Translations under genes and position numbers: made by a program | The notes under the pieces: generated by a model | Seen by the model: the letters and a program-made list of their open reading frames with translations, nothing else | What the model was told of the DNA's origin: nothing | Database searches by the model: none | Shown: in pieces, positions 1 to 11,900 of the stretch | Position numbering within the stretch: position 1 is the stretch's first letter | Layout: every line of letters begins with the position of its first letter | Origin: Edaphochlamys debaryana | Lineage: Eukaryota; Chlorophyta; Chlorophyceae; Chlamydomonadales | Direction of reading: 5' to 3' | Length of the DNA stretch: 64,000 nucleotides | Assembly (NCBI GenBank): GCA_016858145.1 | Contig: JAEHOE010000059.1 | Coordinates: forward strand, 310,001 to 374,000

Positions 1-3000
1 CGGGGGGGAGCAGGAAGCCGCGGGGCTCGCGGAAGGCCTGACAGGGGGGGGGGTAGGGGGGGGGGGGGGGGAGGAAGGGAGAGGTTGGGGGGCAAGAGGT
101 GTCAGACGTCCCGTCTGGCCGGCCTCACCTGTTACTGTCTGAGGGTGCTTATCGTTTCCTGCTGCAGCACACCTAGCCGACGCACCTTCTGCACGAACGG
201 GTGCAGCTCCTCGAACGAGTGCGCCGAGTTGCATCGGCCGCTGCAGGGCACCCCCGCGAAAATGCGGCCGCACGAGTTGGTGAAGCGGCCGGCGCGGGGG
301 CGGTTGGGCAGGCGGCGGTCGAGCATGGCCTGGGGGGGGGGGGTAATGGGGAGGGGGAGAGGGAGAAGGGGAGGGGAGGCGGTTGAAGAGAGGGAGTGGG
401 CAGGGAGGCTGGGCCAAGGCAGGGGGGCTGGGAGGCGGCGGTCGAGCATGCCCCGGGACGCTGAGAGGGGGCAGCAGAGAAAGGGGTTGGCCACCTCCAC
501 CAGCTTGAGGAAGCACGTGGGCACGGCACGGCACGGCACGAAACACACACGCCCTCCCCCTCCCAGCCCCCTCCGCCCCCACCTTGTCCTCCATGGCCAC
601 CTCCACCAGCTTGAGGAAGCGCCACAGGTGCACGCGGTAGGTGTACATGGCCCTGGTCCACACGGTCTGGGGGGGGAGAAAGGGGGAAGGGGGGAGGGAG
701 GAGGTGACCACAGGGGAAGTGCAGAGCGTTGGAGGCCGCTAAGGGTGTGTTCATGTGACGCGGTTCGTCGTGGTTCGCCGTGGTTCGCTTCAGGGAGCAG
801 CCTCTCACTCATACCGCAACTATAAAGTCTTTCTCACAGCTTGTTCAAGCCCTGTGAAGTCGCGACGGCCCTTCAACGGCCGACTTGTCGCGTTCGCGAC
901 CAAGCTGCGACCGCGGTGCGGCTCCTACACCACCCGCCGCCCTTGAAAGCGCTTCTCTGATGCTATATAGGGTAGATTCTGACCGCGATGGCACAAAACG
1001 CGTTCTAGACGCGCAGCATGTGGTCGCGACGACCGACATGTCTTGCAGAAACTGACCTACGTTTGCCTTGTGGAAGCAAATCGGGTTGATAGGTGATAGC
1101 TTGGTTCGGCACGGTTCGGGCCTGTTCGGGGGCCGCCTTGTGAACAGTGGTCCACGAACCACGCGCCCGAACCAGCCCGAACCACGTCGCGAACCACGTC
1201 CCATGTGAACATGCCCTAAACCACCTGCAAAGCGCTCCCACAAACTCCCTCCCCTTGTTCCCCGCATCGTTGCCACTCTGTCATTCATACCACGCGTGGT
1301 TACTACCGAACACGCGAACTATGCCAGGTCTCACGCAGGGTCTAATCCCACACCCGCCCACCCCCCCCGCACCTGCATGGCCGCGGGGCTGTCCAGGTGG
1401 AAGCCGGGGAAGGGCACGAAGCGGGGCGCGGGGCCCTTGGACCGGAGGGACTGCAGCAGCCCGTGCCAGCGGGGCACCCACTGGGGGGGGGGGGAGGGGG
1501 GGGAGGGGTTTAGGCCCGGGGTTTAGGGGTGTGTGGAGGTGGGAGATCGACAGGGAGAAAAATACTTGCAGGCTTAGGGGTAAGGTGACGGGGGTCATGG
1601 GGCAGCGGCAAGCATGGAGGGTTGGGGAAAGGGGTGAGCCCTCCCTCGCTTTCCAACCTTTCTCTCTCCCCTTGCCCGCCCTCCAGGCCTCCTCGCCCGT
1701 CACCCATCCCCCGCCTCCCGCTCCTGCACCCCTTCACCTCTCCTGCCCCCAACTCCCCCCCCCCCCACACACACACCTTCATGTGGACCGCGATGGCGGG
1801 CTCGAAGGCGCGGCACACCAGGTAGTACGACCCCACGTGCACGTGGCAGGATCGGGGCTTGTACGAACAGACCTCCCCGCGGAACACCTGGGGTGGTGGT
1901 GGGGAGCGGGGGTGGGGGGGATGGGGTGGTGTGGGCCGAAGGGGGTTGGCACGGGTTGGACCGCCCTACCTTCCCCGCTCTTGGCCCAGTCCCCTCATGT
2001 GCTGCAACCCAACCCCGCCCCCCACCTGGCATAGCAGGCCCAGCACGCCGATGGTGGCCAACCATCCCCCTCCCCCCCCCCCACACGCGCGTTGCCCATA
2101 CACATACGCTTTGCCCCTTACTTCTTCCCCGAACCCCCCCGCCCCCTCCGTCCCCCACCTGGCGCAGCAGGCCCAGCACGCCGATGGTGAACATGCTGTG
2201 TGAAGGGGGGGGGGAGGCGAGGGGCGCATGAGGGGAAAGAGAAGGGCGCAGGAAGGGGTTGAAGGAAGGCTGAAAGCACAGACAGACCCCGACCTCACGC
2301 GTCCAAAAACACACACGCTTTACCCCCTCCTTTCCCCCCCTCACTCGGGGAACATGTTGAGCCGCAGCACCAGGGTGCCCCCGGGCGCCAGCGTGTTGGC
2401 CATGACGATGAGCTGCGGGCCTGGGGGGGCGGGGGGGAACGAGGGGGGGGAACGTGTGTGTTTCGTGACGAGTGGGTGGGCGCCAGCGCACTACCCCGGT
2501 TGCATCGCGCCCCGCTCCCCGTGCTGCCGTACCCCATCCCGCGTGCCTTGTGCGCCGCCGCATTGGTGCCGTACACATTGAAGGCCGGATTCTCCGCATC
2601 CGGCAGCGACGTCTCCTTGTGGATCCAGTCCTTGCCGCCCAGAAAGGATCCATCCAGGATCACGAGCTGGATGCTGGGGGTGGGGGGGTCGTCCAGACCT
2701 GACAGGGGGGGAGGCAGGAGGGACGGGAAGGAGGGGAGGGAGGGAGCTCGTGCGTACGTGTGCAACTATTTGCGACCGCCAATTGGTGAACAGCGTTAGT
2801 AAGGGCATGTGTTGGACAATTGAGTGCTTGCTACTGCAACTGCGTGCGTGTTCTACGGAGCAGAACAGCCCCAGCCCTCTCCTGGCTCTCGTGGAAAGCG
2901 CTGTGCCCCTCCCCCTCCCCCGCCCCCTCCCCCCGCCCAACCCCTCACCCGCCGTCGTCGTGAGCGCCGGCCGGGGGCAGCCGGGCGCCCCCACGCCCAT

Positions 3001-4651
3001 GTTCCCCACCCGCACCCCCGCCGCCACCGTGGTCACATCCACGAAATGGAGGTAGTACTGGTCGGTCTGGGGGGCAGAGGGCGGGGGAGGGAGGGGTCGG
3101 AAAGGGAGGAAGGGGAGGGTGCGCAGCATGTCTCGCGCCCCCAGGACGTCCGCCGACGCCCCTTGTCTGCCCAGCCCGCCTCCACGCCCCCACCCTGCTG
3201 CGCCTCCTGGCATTCCTCCCGTCTCCCACCACCCCACCCCCACCTCGAGCTCTATGGCCGGCAGGTGCCCCCCCAGCTCGGGCGGCAGGCTCAGGCCGAT
3301 GCCCTTGCGGGGGGCCGGCCCGGCGGTGAGGGAGTAGGTGCTGAAGCCGCCGGGGCAGCAGCACACGTCCAGGAACTGGGGGGGGCGGAGGAGGTGACAG
3401 GGGGTGGCAGGGGGTGAGGGGGATGGCAGGGGCTTAGGTGGGGTAAGAGGGAGGAGCTGTGTGCCGGATTGGGGCAGCAACACACGTCCAGGAACTTGGG
3501 GGGGGAAGGCAGGAGGTGGCAGGGGGCGAGGGGGGGGTGGAGAGGGTGACGGAGTCATCGAGGCGGAACATGTTCAGGAGCGGGGCCTTGGTCTTTGGGG
3601 GGGGTTCACGCCTGGCCTACCCCTAAAAAGCACTACACCCGCCCCCCAGCCCCAACTCCCGCCCCCCACCTGGAACGGTTGGTTGGGCTGGCGCCCCGCG
3701 ATGAAGTGATCGTTGGACTCGTCGATCTCGTACATGATGTACCGCATGCGCTGTACGGCAGTACGGCAGACCAGCGCGTATCAGGGCAGGGGCAGACAAT
3801 CCGTCGGTATCCCCCGCGTACCCCTCCCCGTGTTGCCTCTCCTGCAGCGCATCTCGTGCCACTGCGCCTGCCCCTTTCAACCCCCTCTTGCCTGGCCCCT
3901 CCCTCTCTCTCCCCCGCCCCCCCCTGCCCCCCCCTCTTGCCTCCCCCCTCCCTCCCTCCCCCCTTTGCCCCCCCCCCACCTCCCGCATCTCGTGCCGCTG
4001 CTCCTGCCCCGCCGCCGTCTTCCGCCGCGTGGCCTGGACAGCCTGGATCCTGCCCTGCCCCTGCACGCCTGTGGGTGTTGGTGTGTGAGCGTGGTGGGGT
4101 TTGGCAACGAGGAAGCCGTAAGCAAGCAGAAGGGCCGGCGGCCTGTTTGTGTTTGTGTGGTGGCGGGGTGGCTGGGTGGGGGGGCATATGTTGCTGGGCG
4201 GGATCGCGCCCGGGGAGGTAGGGGTGTGTGGGGGTGCGGCCGTGCGGGGCGATCCAAGGTGTGGGGGGGAGGGGGCCGACAGGGGCAGCAGGGAGCGGCC
4301 AGACAGTCGGGGAGCACGGAGCGGCACGGAGGTCATTAGGGGGCGGGCCGAAGGCCGGGCACCTCCTGTGCTTGACAGCAGCAACCCGGGTCTAGAGAGC
4401 GCAAACGGGGCGGTTGCAACCCCGTCGGCCCCGCCACGCATCCTCTTCCCAAGCCACAACCGCCAACCGTCAACCGTCAACTGTCAACGGTCAACCCCCT
4501 GAGCGCCCCCACCTGTGCTCCGCAGGACCCCACCGGGCCCGGGTGCCATGGGGGCGGGCATGGGCATGGCCCCCGGCACCGGGCCCATGGGCATGGGGAT
4601 GGGCCCGAACGCCCCGGGCCCAACCGGGCCCATGCCTCCGCCGCCGTACAT
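1..4651 (-). CDS. FtsJ-like methyltransferase with CCCH zinc finger, copy A (3' end beyond the window)
   Basis: Probable SAM-dependent RNA 2'-O-methyltransferase of the RrmJ/FtsJ fold. Inferred exons, high to low coordinate: start ATG at 4651, then 4068-3980, 3750-3670, 3375-3244, 3066-2949, 2698-2547, 2420 or 2412-2345, 2195-2159, 1887-1777, 1480-1373, 666-583, 329-186, and 37 to the left edge. The N-terminus is rich in Gly, Pro and Met. The SAM motif I equivalent is FLDVCCCPGGFSTYSL, followed by KGIGLSLPPELGG, the acidic strand QLVILDG, and LAPGGTLVLRL; the later block SYKPRSCHVHVGSYYLVCRA matches the conserved FtsJ C-terminal part. The last visible exons carry a CX8CX3CX3H finger (C, IFAGVPC, SGRC, NSAH). 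Compared with copy B, exon 7 lacks 10 nt at its start. This either shifts the frame or, if the acceptor at 2413 is used, removes six residues in frame. Family known; substrate unknown. Confidence 0.75.
490..553 (-). repeat. Copy A: echo of exon 11 plus core
   Basis: On the gene strand the core GGGCGTGTGTGTTTCGTGCC is followed by TGCCGTGCCGTGCC and the echo CTTCCTCAAGCTGGTGGAGG, a copy of the exon 666-583 interior. Copy B has the same at 10856-10925. Confidence 0.8.
2026..2130 (-). repeat. Copy A: echo of exon 8 plus shared intron core
   Basis: On the gene strand the order is exon 8 (2195-2159), donor GTGGGGG, core GCAAAGCGTATGTGTATGGG near 2110-2090, then the echo ATCGGCGTGCTGGGCCTGCT and ATGCCAG before a second GTGGGG. 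The same arrangement is in copy B at 12060-12150, so it predates the duplication. Confidence 0.85.
3471..3494 (-). repeat. Copy A only: echo of the start of exon 4
   Basis: TTCCTGGACGTGTGTTGCTG follows a CCCCAAG acceptor-like site about 119 nt before the real exon start at 3375 (TTCCTGGACGTGTGCTGCTG). Copy B lacks it in the matching intron, 13557-13668. Confidence 0.85.
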
Positions 4652-5620
4652 GCTGACGTCACGCGATGGACCCCTGCTGCTACAGCGCTAGGGGCCCTCC
4701 TGCACGTGTCCGGATCGGGGTACTCGGCCCGATGCGTTGCTCAGCGCTGCCGTCGCCGCCGCCGCCTGCTAGCTCTGGGCTAGCAGCGGCGGCGGCAGGA
4801 TGCTTGCTTCGCTGGAGGTTGCTCCTCTGCTACGAGATATTTGCCTCCCTCTCTTGAGGGAGGCAAGGCTGTGCCGTGCGACTGCCGCCGAGTCCCGCTG
4901 CCGCCGCTTCCCTGCTCCCGGCGGCCAGGCACCGGCGGTGTTTGCCGCCAGGCGGAAGCTCCAATTCCAGAGTCGGGACTGAAAGCTTTACCTGCACATG
5001 CCAAGGGCCGGGTGGAGAGGCCGGCGCGGATGGGGCAGGGAACATGAGGAAGGCACGGTGGGGTAGCGCACGACACGCGGGTTGGAAGGGGGGACAAGGC
5101 TGCCCGCAGCCCCCTCCCTCCCTTCCCCGGCGCACCCCGACCAGTCCTTCCACAGACACCAGCCCCATCAGCATTGCGTTGCAACTTACTCAGACGGCAG
5201 GAGGGCGCTCCGCGACGAGTTCAGGGCAGCGATGGCAGCCCTTCAGCACCGCAGCAACCAGCAGTACGCCTAAGCTTAAAGGCTTGCAGCAGTTTAGTAG
5301 CATACAACATTGGGAGTTGCCGTCAAGGTTCAAGAGAACGATGCTGCAAATGGCGCGAGGTCGCTCTTGCGGCCTCCGAGGCTGTGCTATGGCCACTGAA
5401 ATGTGTCTAGAAGAGAGTCTCTCTGGCAAAGCAGATGGCTGCAAGCACGGTGTGTGCTGTGCATGCTGCACACAGATTGCGACGCCCCCAGCCCCCGACC
5501 CCAACCCGACCTGCACACAGATTACAACGTCGCCCCGGGGACTCGCCCCGAGCCCCCGACCCCAACCCGAGCCACGGCGGAGCCGATGTTGCGCAAAGCT
5601 CAAAGGTAAGCCTGGGGAAA
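4652..5620. repeat. 5' flank of copy A, duplicated with the gene
   Basis: This stretch aligns with 14331-15300 upstream of copy B. Shared blocks include the CCGCCGCCGCC tracts near 4750 and 14435, the TTTGCCTCCCTC/GAGGGAGGCAA hairpin near 4848 and 14517, and GACCAGTCCTTCCAC near 5137 and 14841. Similarity fades after about 5590 and 15220. The promoter and 5' UTR were therefore copied with the gene. Divergence is clearly higher here than in the exons. No convincing coding exon was seen. Confidence 0.7.
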
Positions 5621-7040
5621 GCGGGGGGGGGCTACGTGCCCTTGCGTGCCTGGCGTCATTTGGCGTCAGGCCTGCTGCCCATGTTGCGTTGAAACGCGTT
5701 ATGCGTACGCGTTATGTCGCGTTAGGGCCGCTTACGCGTGCAGCGTAAGGAGAGCGTTTCATCGCCCCGACATTCAAGTCCACGTGGCTTACATGCCTGC
5801 AGGATGTACCGCCGCCTCTGCCTCACCCCAACATCACATGCCACCCGTCCGTGCGGCTTGCTCTGACTCGCCCCAGGCCCAATCACGTACAAGCCCTATC
5901 TTTACCAGTACGTCCCCACGGCTGCCTCGCTCGGGGCCCGTCTGCAGCCCAGACCATAATCGTACAAGGACAAGATCAAGTACATGCCAAGACTCAACTA
6001 CGGTACCACATACACCGAAGGAGTACAGACCGGACCCCACCTGAACCGCGCAACGGCGATGCATGTAGTAACGACGCGATAAGCACCTGCTGCATGGCAG
6101 CAACCGCAACGGAGGCCCCCATACTTGAACACAGTACCAAGTACGACATCAATTACGACAGACGGGATCCCACCTACATTGTAGCAACACAAATACCTAG
6201 GCACAAACGTAGCGGCAACCGCAATCGAGGGCCGGCTGGGCTGCGGTCAACGTCCTGGTGAACGGGCTCTAGTGGGCACGGCTCGCCGCCCCGCATGCGC
6301 AATAATGCACGCAATGCAGACACGTACCGCAACTGACCCGACCCAAGCAACCGGCCGCACAAGTTGCCCTACCCCTACACCTTTGACAACCTTGAAACTC
6401 CTAACCCTTACAAACAAAACATGCTGCTTGCAAGCACCCTGCCCGGGACTGCGCACCACTGCGGCCGGACACAGCCGCCCCAGCGGCTCCCTCCTGGCCC
6501 CAACCCCTGCATCCGCTAGCACAGCCACCGCAGGCCCACAGCCTCCCCAGCGACCCCCCCCCTCGCCATCCCCTGATGCCGCCGCGCACTTCCCCCCACG
6601 CATGCCCGTCCCACATTCCGTTGGCCTCGCCAAGAGGCCGTGGGCAGCGGAACGCGGGCGGGCAGGGGTGGTGCCCGCCGGCAGGGCGCCAGCGGGGGCT
6701 CCCTCACCCTCACCAGATCACCTGCGGGACCGAGGGGGAAGGGGCGGCGAGGCAGCACAGTGCTGATGAGTGGCATGCATGAGGGTCTCCCGTCCACAGG
6801 GTGCTGCCGCCAGGAGACCTGCCCCAACAGCGCTGTCCTTCCACCCCCCAAGTCTGCCCCTTCCCACCCCTCTCGCCCCACCTCCCTCACGCCCCATGGG
6901 TCCCGCATCCGCCACCTACGCCGCCTGCTCCCCCCACAACCCGTAAACTCCCTGCCCCCCACCCCCCCTTATACTCCCTGCCTCCCCACCCCCGGGCGCA
7001 TCCCTCACCTTGCCTGCGGCCACCTGAGGCCAGGGGCCCG
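5621..7040. other. Intergenic stretch with no supported gene
   Basis: Base composition is lower in GC than the gene regions, and reading frames are short and inconsistent between strands. No splice-bounded exon, RNA gene or terminal repeat was recognised by eye. It may hold the unread 3' end of whatever produces the ORF at 7041-7592. Confidence 0.4.
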
Positions 7041-7592
7041 TCAGCGCCGGGGCCAGCACCAGGTGCAGCAGGTGGGGCCCGCCGAGGGCTGCAGCCTCGA
7101 TATCAGCTCGCGCATCTCCTGGCGAAGCTCGGAAATCAGCTGCTGCTGCTGCCGCTCGACGCGCGTGTTGGTGGCCTGCGCTTCCAGCCTGACCGCGTAA
7201 TCCTCCATAGCCCCGCGGAACTCCGCCCAGTCGTCAGCCCACTTTCTCTCGGGGCTGCGGCCGGTGTCCGGCGCAGACGACGACGACGACGAGCCCGGCT
7301 CCGAGGGCCGTCCCGGCTCGTCAGGCGGCCGAGGGCTGGGCCATGGGGCTAGGGGCGGCACGCCGAGGCTCTCCAGGGCCTCCGTGGCCATCGCGGCCCT
7401 TCGCTCCAGCCGAATAGCGTCCCTTTTGTTGTCTGCCCCCCTCTGCAACTGCTCAGAGCTAGAGCCTGAGTTCGCGCTCGGGGTCGAAGCAGACATTATC
7501 TTGCGTCTCAAGCGAGGTCGTCGCCGTGAGCACACCAATGAACCGGAAAAGACGCAAGAGTTGCGCTCGTCGACGGGCTCTAACCGCGGCAT
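7041..7592 (-). CDS. Small coiled-coil ORF, possibly retroelement gag-like
   Basis: Single-exon frame of 183 codons from an ATG at 7592; a second in-frame ATG lies at 7496. After an acidic, Ser-rich, Pro-rich linker the C-terminal half has strong helical character (RKWADDWAEFRGAMEDYAVR, then QQQLISELRQEMRELISRL) with heptad spacing. Such a low-complexity head followed by an amphipathic coil is seen in gag-like ORFs of algal retroelements, but no zinc knuckle, protease or polymerase was found next to it, so a host gene is equally possible. The plus-strand frame over the same bases (7264-7716) looks less protein-like. Confidence 0.4.
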   Translation of the reverse strand: MPRLEPVDERNSCVFSGSLVCSRRRPRLRRKIMSASTPSANSGSSSEQLQRGADNKRDAIRLERRAAMATEALESLGVPPLAPWPSPRPPDEPGRPSEPGSSSSSSAPDTGRSPERKWADDWAEFRGAMEDYAVRLEAQATNTRVERQQQQLISELRQEMRELISRLQPSAGPTCCTWCWPRR

Positions 7593-8979
7593 TCTTTGTG
7601 GCCTTGCTTGCAGTCCTTGTCAGTTCCTTGGACTACGCGAACCGCGGCGCCAGTCGCACCAAGAACTCACGACGTTTGCAAAATCAAGAGTGTCAGCTAT
7701 CCGCTACATCGGCTGACCATGTCCACACAGGCGAGCATCGCCTCCCCATGCGCTGCTCTCGCTGCGCAGCGCAGCCTGGTCCCCGCTCCGCCCGTGGCCT
7801 CCAGCCCCCCAGGTCCAGTCCGGCGCCACGGTCAAGACGGTGCTGGTCGGCATCTACCGCTTCTGGCGCTCGCAGGCGCTCATGGAGAAGCAACACGCGC
7901 CGTTGGGGAGAGGAAAGGGACGAGAAAGGAAGGGGGAGAGGGCTTAGGAGGAGGGGATGGGAGATCTAGAGGGACGGGGGGAGCATGTGCCCATGGACAA
8001 GCCGCTCGCTTAACGCACTGGCTGGGGAGAAGGGAGCGAACAGGAAGGACACATACGGCGGCGAAGACCTGCGATATCGGTTGGCGGAAGTGTCAAGCCC
8101 CCGCGCCCCGCGCCCCTCATCTCCCCCGCGCCCCCTGTGCCGATTCAGCATCCGGTCAGCGGCTTTTGTCCCTTGGCCCTTGCCCGGCACCCCTCACCCT
8201 CCCCTCAACCCCACCGCACCCACCGTGCTCATTTGTACCTACCACCCTCGGCCCCCTTGCCCACCTGCCCGCGCACGCCCCGCACCCCTCAGCCTCCCCC
8301 TGCTCCCCGCGCCACCCAACCGGGGCCACACGTCTCGTGCCTGCACGCTTTTCGCACCCCTGCGGTTTGTCGTGCGTCATTGCTCCAAGCTGGTCGGTGC
8401 CTCCCAGCTGGGTGGATTCGCCCGTTCCAGGAGCCCTGCGCCCTCCATCCAGCCCGGGGGGCCTGGGGCTGCGATCCGTGCTTGGTTTGCTGGGGCCTGC
8501 CTGTCTCTGCAAGGGCTGCCTTGCCGTGCAGCGCCATGGCCCGCCTCCCGGTGGCGTAAGCCTCCGTGCCGTGCTCATGTGCCCGCCCCTGCCCCCGCGC
8601 TGACTGGGTCCATCCTGACGCTTCCGCCGTTGCCCCCAAAACCGTGCGCCACCCCGGCCGGACCCTGCACCCGCCGCCGATTCACCCCTCGATTCCTGCG
8701 TACCTCGCCCATGCCCCACCAATGGCGTGCGGCCGCGCAGTACATGGGAGCCTGGGTTCAGCAACCCTGATGGGCACCCCTGCTGATGGGCGAGCTCAAT
8801 CTCTGCGAAGTAGAGGGGTTGGCTTGCCCCAGCCTCTGCCCGGAGGGCGGAGCAGGGGCTACGCCTATGCAGTCACGTCGCCGGGTGATTCATGAGAAAT
8901 TGGATACTTACAAAATGCGTGGACCAGCGCGGCGGGGTGCACCGTGCACGTGCGGCAACGCTCGCGCCACGCGGCGTCG
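7593..8979. other. Intergenic stretch with no firm gene
   Basis: Contains one short exon-like stretch on the plus strand (7822-7910, reading VQSGATVKTVLVGIYRFWRS after a CCCCCCAG acceptor) that I could not join to a start codon in frame. The rest is C-rich low-complexity sequence. The last 70 bases are the 3' UTR of copy B. Confidence 0.35.
8908..8912 (-). promoter_or_regulatory. Putative TGTAA poly(A) signal of copy B
   Basis: TGTAA on the minus strand, about 70 nt after the stop codon of copy B. TGTAA is the usual poly(A) signal of chlorophycean nuclear genes. Confidence 0.5.
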
Positions 8980-11900
8980 CTACCCCCGGGGGCCCCTCCG
9001 GGTTGCGGTCCCCGGTGGGGCACCGGCTGCGTCCTTGGCTGCCCGTTGCGCCGCCTCCGCCGCCGGAACCGCCTCCCAGTCGTCCAGATCCATCTCCTCC
9101 GGTTCCGGATTTGGAATCGGAATCCGCGCGGCGCCCTGGCCCTGGCCCTGTCCAGATCCGGTGGCGGCGCCGCCGGCTGAGCCGGGCCGCGCGGCGGCGG
9201 CGGGGGCCCCTGGGCCCACGCCGGGCCCCCCTGGGCCTGGGTGGGCCACGGGCCCCGACGGTTCGTCTTCATCAAAGCCGCCCTCTGCGGGAGGAAACAG
9301 GGAGGGGTTAGGGAGGGGGGTTGGGTGGAGGGGGAATGGGTGGAGGCGGAGGTGGTGTGGTGAGGTCCCTTGCCCCTCACAACTGATATCGTTTCGGTTG
9401 TCCAGGTCCGAAACACCCCCCTTTCCCCCCCTCTCCCCCCTCCCCTTTGCCCCTCCCCCCCTTCCCCCTCCCACCAATGATGACGTTGGGGTTGTCCCGG
9501 TCCGGGCGCATGAAGAGCCGCAGCGCGTCCTCCCCCGCCTCGGCGGTGTCCCGTGGGTCGCGCATGAGCCCCGCCACCCACTCGCCGGCCATGCCCAGCT
9601 GAGGGGGGGGGGGGGGTAGGAAGGAAGAGGGAGGAGGGGGCGCGGAGCGGGAGGGGGAGGGGAAGGAGTGAGGGGGAGAGGGGGAGAGGGGGGTTAAGGT
9701 AGGGCAGTAGCCTAGCCACCCGGTCACAGCCATCACCAGCGGAGGGGTCGAGGGAAGAGGGAGGAGAGCTCGGCATGCTGCCCGGCCGGGACGCGCCTCA
9801 CCGTACCCCGCCCCTGGTGTGCGCGCACCTGTACGGCATCGTCGTACGACCCCACGTGCGACATCAGGTGGGCGCCGCCGCCGCCGGCCCGTGCCGCTGC
9901 GGCGGCGGCGGCCATTGCCGCCTGCTGCTGAGCGGCGGCGGCCTGGGCGTGCATGACGGCCTGGGGGGGACGATAGTGGGGGGGAAAGAGGGGGGGGGAC
10001 AGGGGTTTAGCGGAGGGTTGAGGCCGGAAGAGGGTGAAGGGAAAGAGAGGCGGCCTGGGCGTGCATGGCGGCCTGGAGGTGCAGGAGAAGGGGGGAGGGG
10101 TAGACGTTAGAGGATTGAGAGGGTTGGGAGGGGAGATGCAATGGAGGGGAACGGAATGGGTCGGGATGGGTACACGTGCCGTTACCCAACCCAACCACCC
10201 AACCACCCAACCGCCCAACCGCCCAACCACCAACCACCAACCGCCCGACCCGCCTGCACGTGCGCCTGCTGCCGCAGCTCCAGCAGCGCCTCGGGCAGGG
10301 GGTCGTAGGGGGCGAGGGGGAAGGAGAGGAGCTCCACGGAGCCGGGGGGGAGCAGGAAGCCGCGGGGCTCACGGAAGGCCTGACAGGGGGTGGGGGGACG
10401 GGGTGGAGGGGAGGACGGGGGAGCATTTGGCAGCGTAGACACCTCCCCCCCCCCACAGACCCTGCTTGCCGTACACGCTGCTAATATGACAGACGTCGCC
10501 ACCTATCTACACGAACGTGCTTTGCTACTCTTCAGCAGCAGCACAGCTATCCTGCGTTGCTAACTAACCAGCCGACGCACCTTCTGCACGAACGGGTGCA
10601 GCTTCTCGAAGGAGTGCGCCGAGTTGCATCGGCCGCTGCAGGGCACCCCCGCGAAGATGCGGCCGCACGAGTTGGTGAAGCGGCCGGCGCGGGGGCGGCT
10701 GGGCAGGCGCCGGTCGAGCATGGCCTGGGGGGGGGAGGAGAGGGGGGTGGAGGGGGGGGGATAGGGGGGAGGGGAGGAGGAGGCTGAGCCAAGGCAGCGG
10801 GGCTTGAAGGCGGCGGTCAAACATGGCCCGAGACGCTGAGAGGGGGCACGGCACGGCACCTCCACCAGCTTGAGGAAGCACGTGGGCACGGCACGGCACG
10901 GCACGGCACGAAACACACACGCCCTCCCCCTCCCAGCCCCCTCCGCCCCCACCTTGTCCTCCATGGCCACCTCCACCAGCTTGAGGAAGCGCCACAGGTG
11001 CACGTGGTAGGTGTACATGGCCCGGGTCCACACAGTCTGAGGGGGGGAATGGGGAGGGGGGGTCAAAAGGAGGGGAGGGGGAGGAAGGGTTATCGGGGTA
11101 AGGCCTAGTGCTTGGCGTCCGCTCTCCTCGTGCTCCCTCATCCCAAGCCCGCCCGCCCTCACCTCTATGGCCCTCGCCCTCCCTGGCGGGTTTGATAGAG
11201 GTTAGCCCTCCCCCCCCAGGATCCCCCCAAGCAGGCCCCGCCCCGCACCTGCATGGCCGTGGGGTTGTCCATCAGCATAGTCCTGCTGCTTACTACTGCT
11301 TACTGACCACACACACGCCCGCCAGCTCTAGCGGCGGCACAAACGTGAACGCTAATCACCGCGCCTGAGACTCCCTGGCTCATGCGAGCAGCCGTCCACA
11401 CACGCCCGGCCCCCCCCTCGCCTGCATGGCCGCGGGGCTGTCCAGGTGGAAGCCGGGGAAGGGCACGAAGCGGGGCGCGGGGCCCTTGGACCGGAGGGAC
11501 TGCAGCAGCCCGTGCCAGCGGGGCACCCACTGGGGGGGGGAGGGGGGGGAGGGGGGAGCGGTGTGGTGTTTAAGGGGTGTAGGGGGGTCGGGCATCGGCT
11601 GGGAGGAGGTAAGCCTTAAATGAATGGGGTAAGGCGATGGGGGTACGGGGCAGCGGAAAGGGTTGCGGAGGAGCAAAATAACGCTCCCTCACTTCCCCCC
11701 CCCTTTCATTCTCCCCTTGCGCCCCCTCCAGGCCTTCCCACCCGTCGCCCATCCCCCGCCTCCCTCTCCTGCCCCCCCCAACCTCCCCCCCCCCCCCACC
11801 TGCATGTGGACCGCGATGGCGGGCTCGAAGGCGCGGCACACCAGGTAGTACGACCCCACGTGCACGTGGCAGGATCGGGGCTTGTACGAACAGACCTCCC

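Noticed and set aside
7718..8603. Possible transit-peptide gene starting MSTQASIASP
   Set aside because: The protein-like segment at 7822 is in a different frame from the ATG at 7718 and no intron joins them; the downstream frame is Pro-rich noise.
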